Assembly: GCA_947254045.1 (NCBI GenBank)
Contig: CAMYBO010000072.1
Span: 1-6,688, forward strand
Direction: 5' to 3'
Length of the DNA: 6,688 nt
DNA from: an uncultured Granulicatella sp.
GTDB taxonomy: Bacteria; Bacillota; Bacilli; Lactobacillales; Aerococcaceae
The translations under genes were made by a program, and so were the position numbers. The notes under the pieces are model-generated. The model made no database searches. It saw only the letters and a list, made by a program, of their open reading frames with translations, and was not told the origin of the DNA. Shown here in pieces: positions 6,033 to 6,688 of the stretch (the stretch's first letter is position 1; the number at the start of each line of letters is the position of its first letter).

Positions 6033-6536
6033 ATGGGTAAAGTTAATTTAGCACGTGTGGATGAACGATTAATTCACGGACAAGTAATGATTACATTATC
6101 ACAAAGAAATGGAGTGAACTCAATTTTTGTTGTAGATGATGTAGTTGCGAAAGATCCTTTCATGAAGGATTTATATAAGAGTGCAGGAAATCGCACTGGG
6201 CAAAAGACAATTGTAGTTTCTGAAGAAAAAGCAAAATTTTATTGGGATGAATACAAATTTAAAGAATATAGCTGTATTTTAATTGCAAAAACTGTTGCAA
6301 CAATTGCAAATCTTATTAAACATGGTGTTCCAGTTGAAGAATTAAATATTGGTGGTATTGCGAAGAAAAATGATGATGATGTATTAGTTACAAAATCTGT
6401 CCATTTAAATAAAGTTGATGCTGAAACTCTAAAAGATCTTCATGATAACTATGGAGTTAAAGATATTTATTTCCAAGCTACTCCTTCAGCAGGTAAAACA
6501 TCTTTAGAAGATGTACTTAAAAATTTTAATTTATAA
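6033..6536 (+). CDS. PTS mannose/sorbose-family phosphocarrier subunit IIB
   Basis: Cytoplasmic protein that takes phosphate from IIA on a histidine and passes it to the incoming sugar. The N-terminus MGKVNLARVDERLIHGQV holds the family active site with the phosphorylated residue predicted to be His15. VVDDVVAKDPFMKDLYKSA (33-51) and ELNIGGIA (103-110) are further family segments, and 167 residues is the normal length for a free-standing IIB. The start is ATG 6033, because GGAGG (6020-6024) lies 8 bases upstream and homologues begin just before the LARVDERLIHGQ motif. An in-frame ATG at 5994 would add 13 unconserved residues, overlap IID by 23 bases and lacks a good binding site. No IIA gene is found before or after in the window. 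It must lie beyond the break or elsewhere. Confidence 0.94.
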   Translation: MGKVNLARVDERLIHGQVMITLSQRNGVNSIFVVDDVVAKDPFMKDLYKSAGNRTGQKTIVVSEEKAKFYWDEYKFKEYSCILIAKTVATIANLIKHGVPVEELNIGGIAKKNDDDVLVTKSVHLNKVDAETLKDLHDNYGVKDIYFQATPSAGKTSLEDVLKNFNL

Positions 6537-6547
6537 GAGGTAGAACC

Positions 6548-6641
6548 ATGGAAAGTAATCGCCAAATGAACGATTGGATTGTTCGTTATGGATTTCTTTA
6601 TAAAAAAAGAAATTCAAACAAACAAAAGGATAAATTTATTC
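6548..6641 (+). CDS. 5' end of an unidentified gene, cut at the contig end
   Basis: ATG 6548 follows the IIB stop by 11 bases, with AGAGG (6536-6540) as a modest binding site 7 bases upstream, so it is probably the next gene of the operon. Thirty-one codons are real: the peptide starts MESNRQMNDWIVRYGFLYKK and continues with a strongly basic stretch (Lys/Arg/Asn/Gln rich, residues 19-29) before the sequence turns into adapter at 6642. It does not look like a mannose-type IIA, which normally opens with a beta strand and an SHG motif around residue 10. I do not recognise the family. The frame continues artificially through adapter to a stop at 6677-6679; those last residues (from Pro32 on, VSYTHLTLPTT) must not be annotated. 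Confidence 0.6.
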
Positions 6642-6688
6642 CTGTCTCTTATACACATCTGACGCTGCCGACGACCTAACACAGGTGT
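6642..6688 (+). other. Illumina Nextera adapter contamination (not biological)
   Basis: CTGTCTCTTATACACATCT (6642-6660) is the 19-base Tn5 mosaic end used in Nextera libraries. It is followed directly by GACGCTGCCGACGA (6661-6674), the rest of the read-through adapter. The next ten bases (6675-6684) fit a 10-base i5 index, and the final GTGT (6685-6688) matches the beginning of the adapter segment after the index. The GC content jumps at the same point. The genuine contig therefore ends at 6641. Confidence 0.98.

Noticed and set aside
6537..6641. Truncated PTS IIA gene after IIB
   Set aside because: The 31 visible residues show neither the opening beta strand nor the SHG motif of mannose-family IIA.
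6642..6679. Apparent C-terminal end (VSYTHLTLPTT) of a small protein
   Set aside because: It is translated Nextera adapter, not genome sequence.

Overview
The window looks like a small draft contig (about 6.64 kb of real sequence) from a low-GC Bacillota, most likely a Lactobacillales such as Enterococcus, Vagococcus or Carnobacterium. The evidence is strong AT richness, AGGAGG-type ribosome binding sites before nearly every gene, and a mannose-family PTS. The genus is inference. The last 47 bases are not biological: they are Illumina Nextera adapter.

Layout: positions 1-174 form a divergent control region. The first four codons of a leftward gene lie at the left edge (start codon at 14, GGAGG at 21-25). 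Two back-to-back extended -10 promoters share an A/T-rich tract, and operator-like repeats overlap the rightward promoter. Rightward from 175 runs one tightly packed operon with gaps of 0-23 bases and no visible terminator: uxuA mannonate dehydratase (TTG start at 175), a short 6-phosphogluconate dehydrogenase of the decarboxylating 'gnd-related' type, a D-2-hydroxyacid dehydrogenase, an iron-ADH/glycerol-dehydrogenase family protein close to E. coli HcxA, then mannose/sorbose-type PTS components IIC, IID and IIB. An unidentified gene follows, cut after 31 codons. No IIA component is present in the window.

How the genes may work together: the set points to uptake and catabolism of a sugar acid (aldonate, ketoaldonate or uronate derivative). 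The PTS would import and phosphorylate the substrate. A D-2-hydroxyacid dehydrogenase could reduce a 2-keto-6-phospho-aldonate to 6-phosphogluconate, and the Gnd-like enzyme would decarboxylate it to ribulose 5-phosphate. UxuA acts on unphosphorylated D-mannonate to give 2-keto-3-deoxygluconate, so it implies a second branch. Its usual partner UxuB (fructuronate reductase) is missing here, and the HcxA-like enzyme is a candidate substitute. The individual families are familiar; the substrate, the logic of three dehydrogenases plus UxuA, and the regulator are the open questions. I see no mobile element, CRISPR, phage gene or RNA gene.
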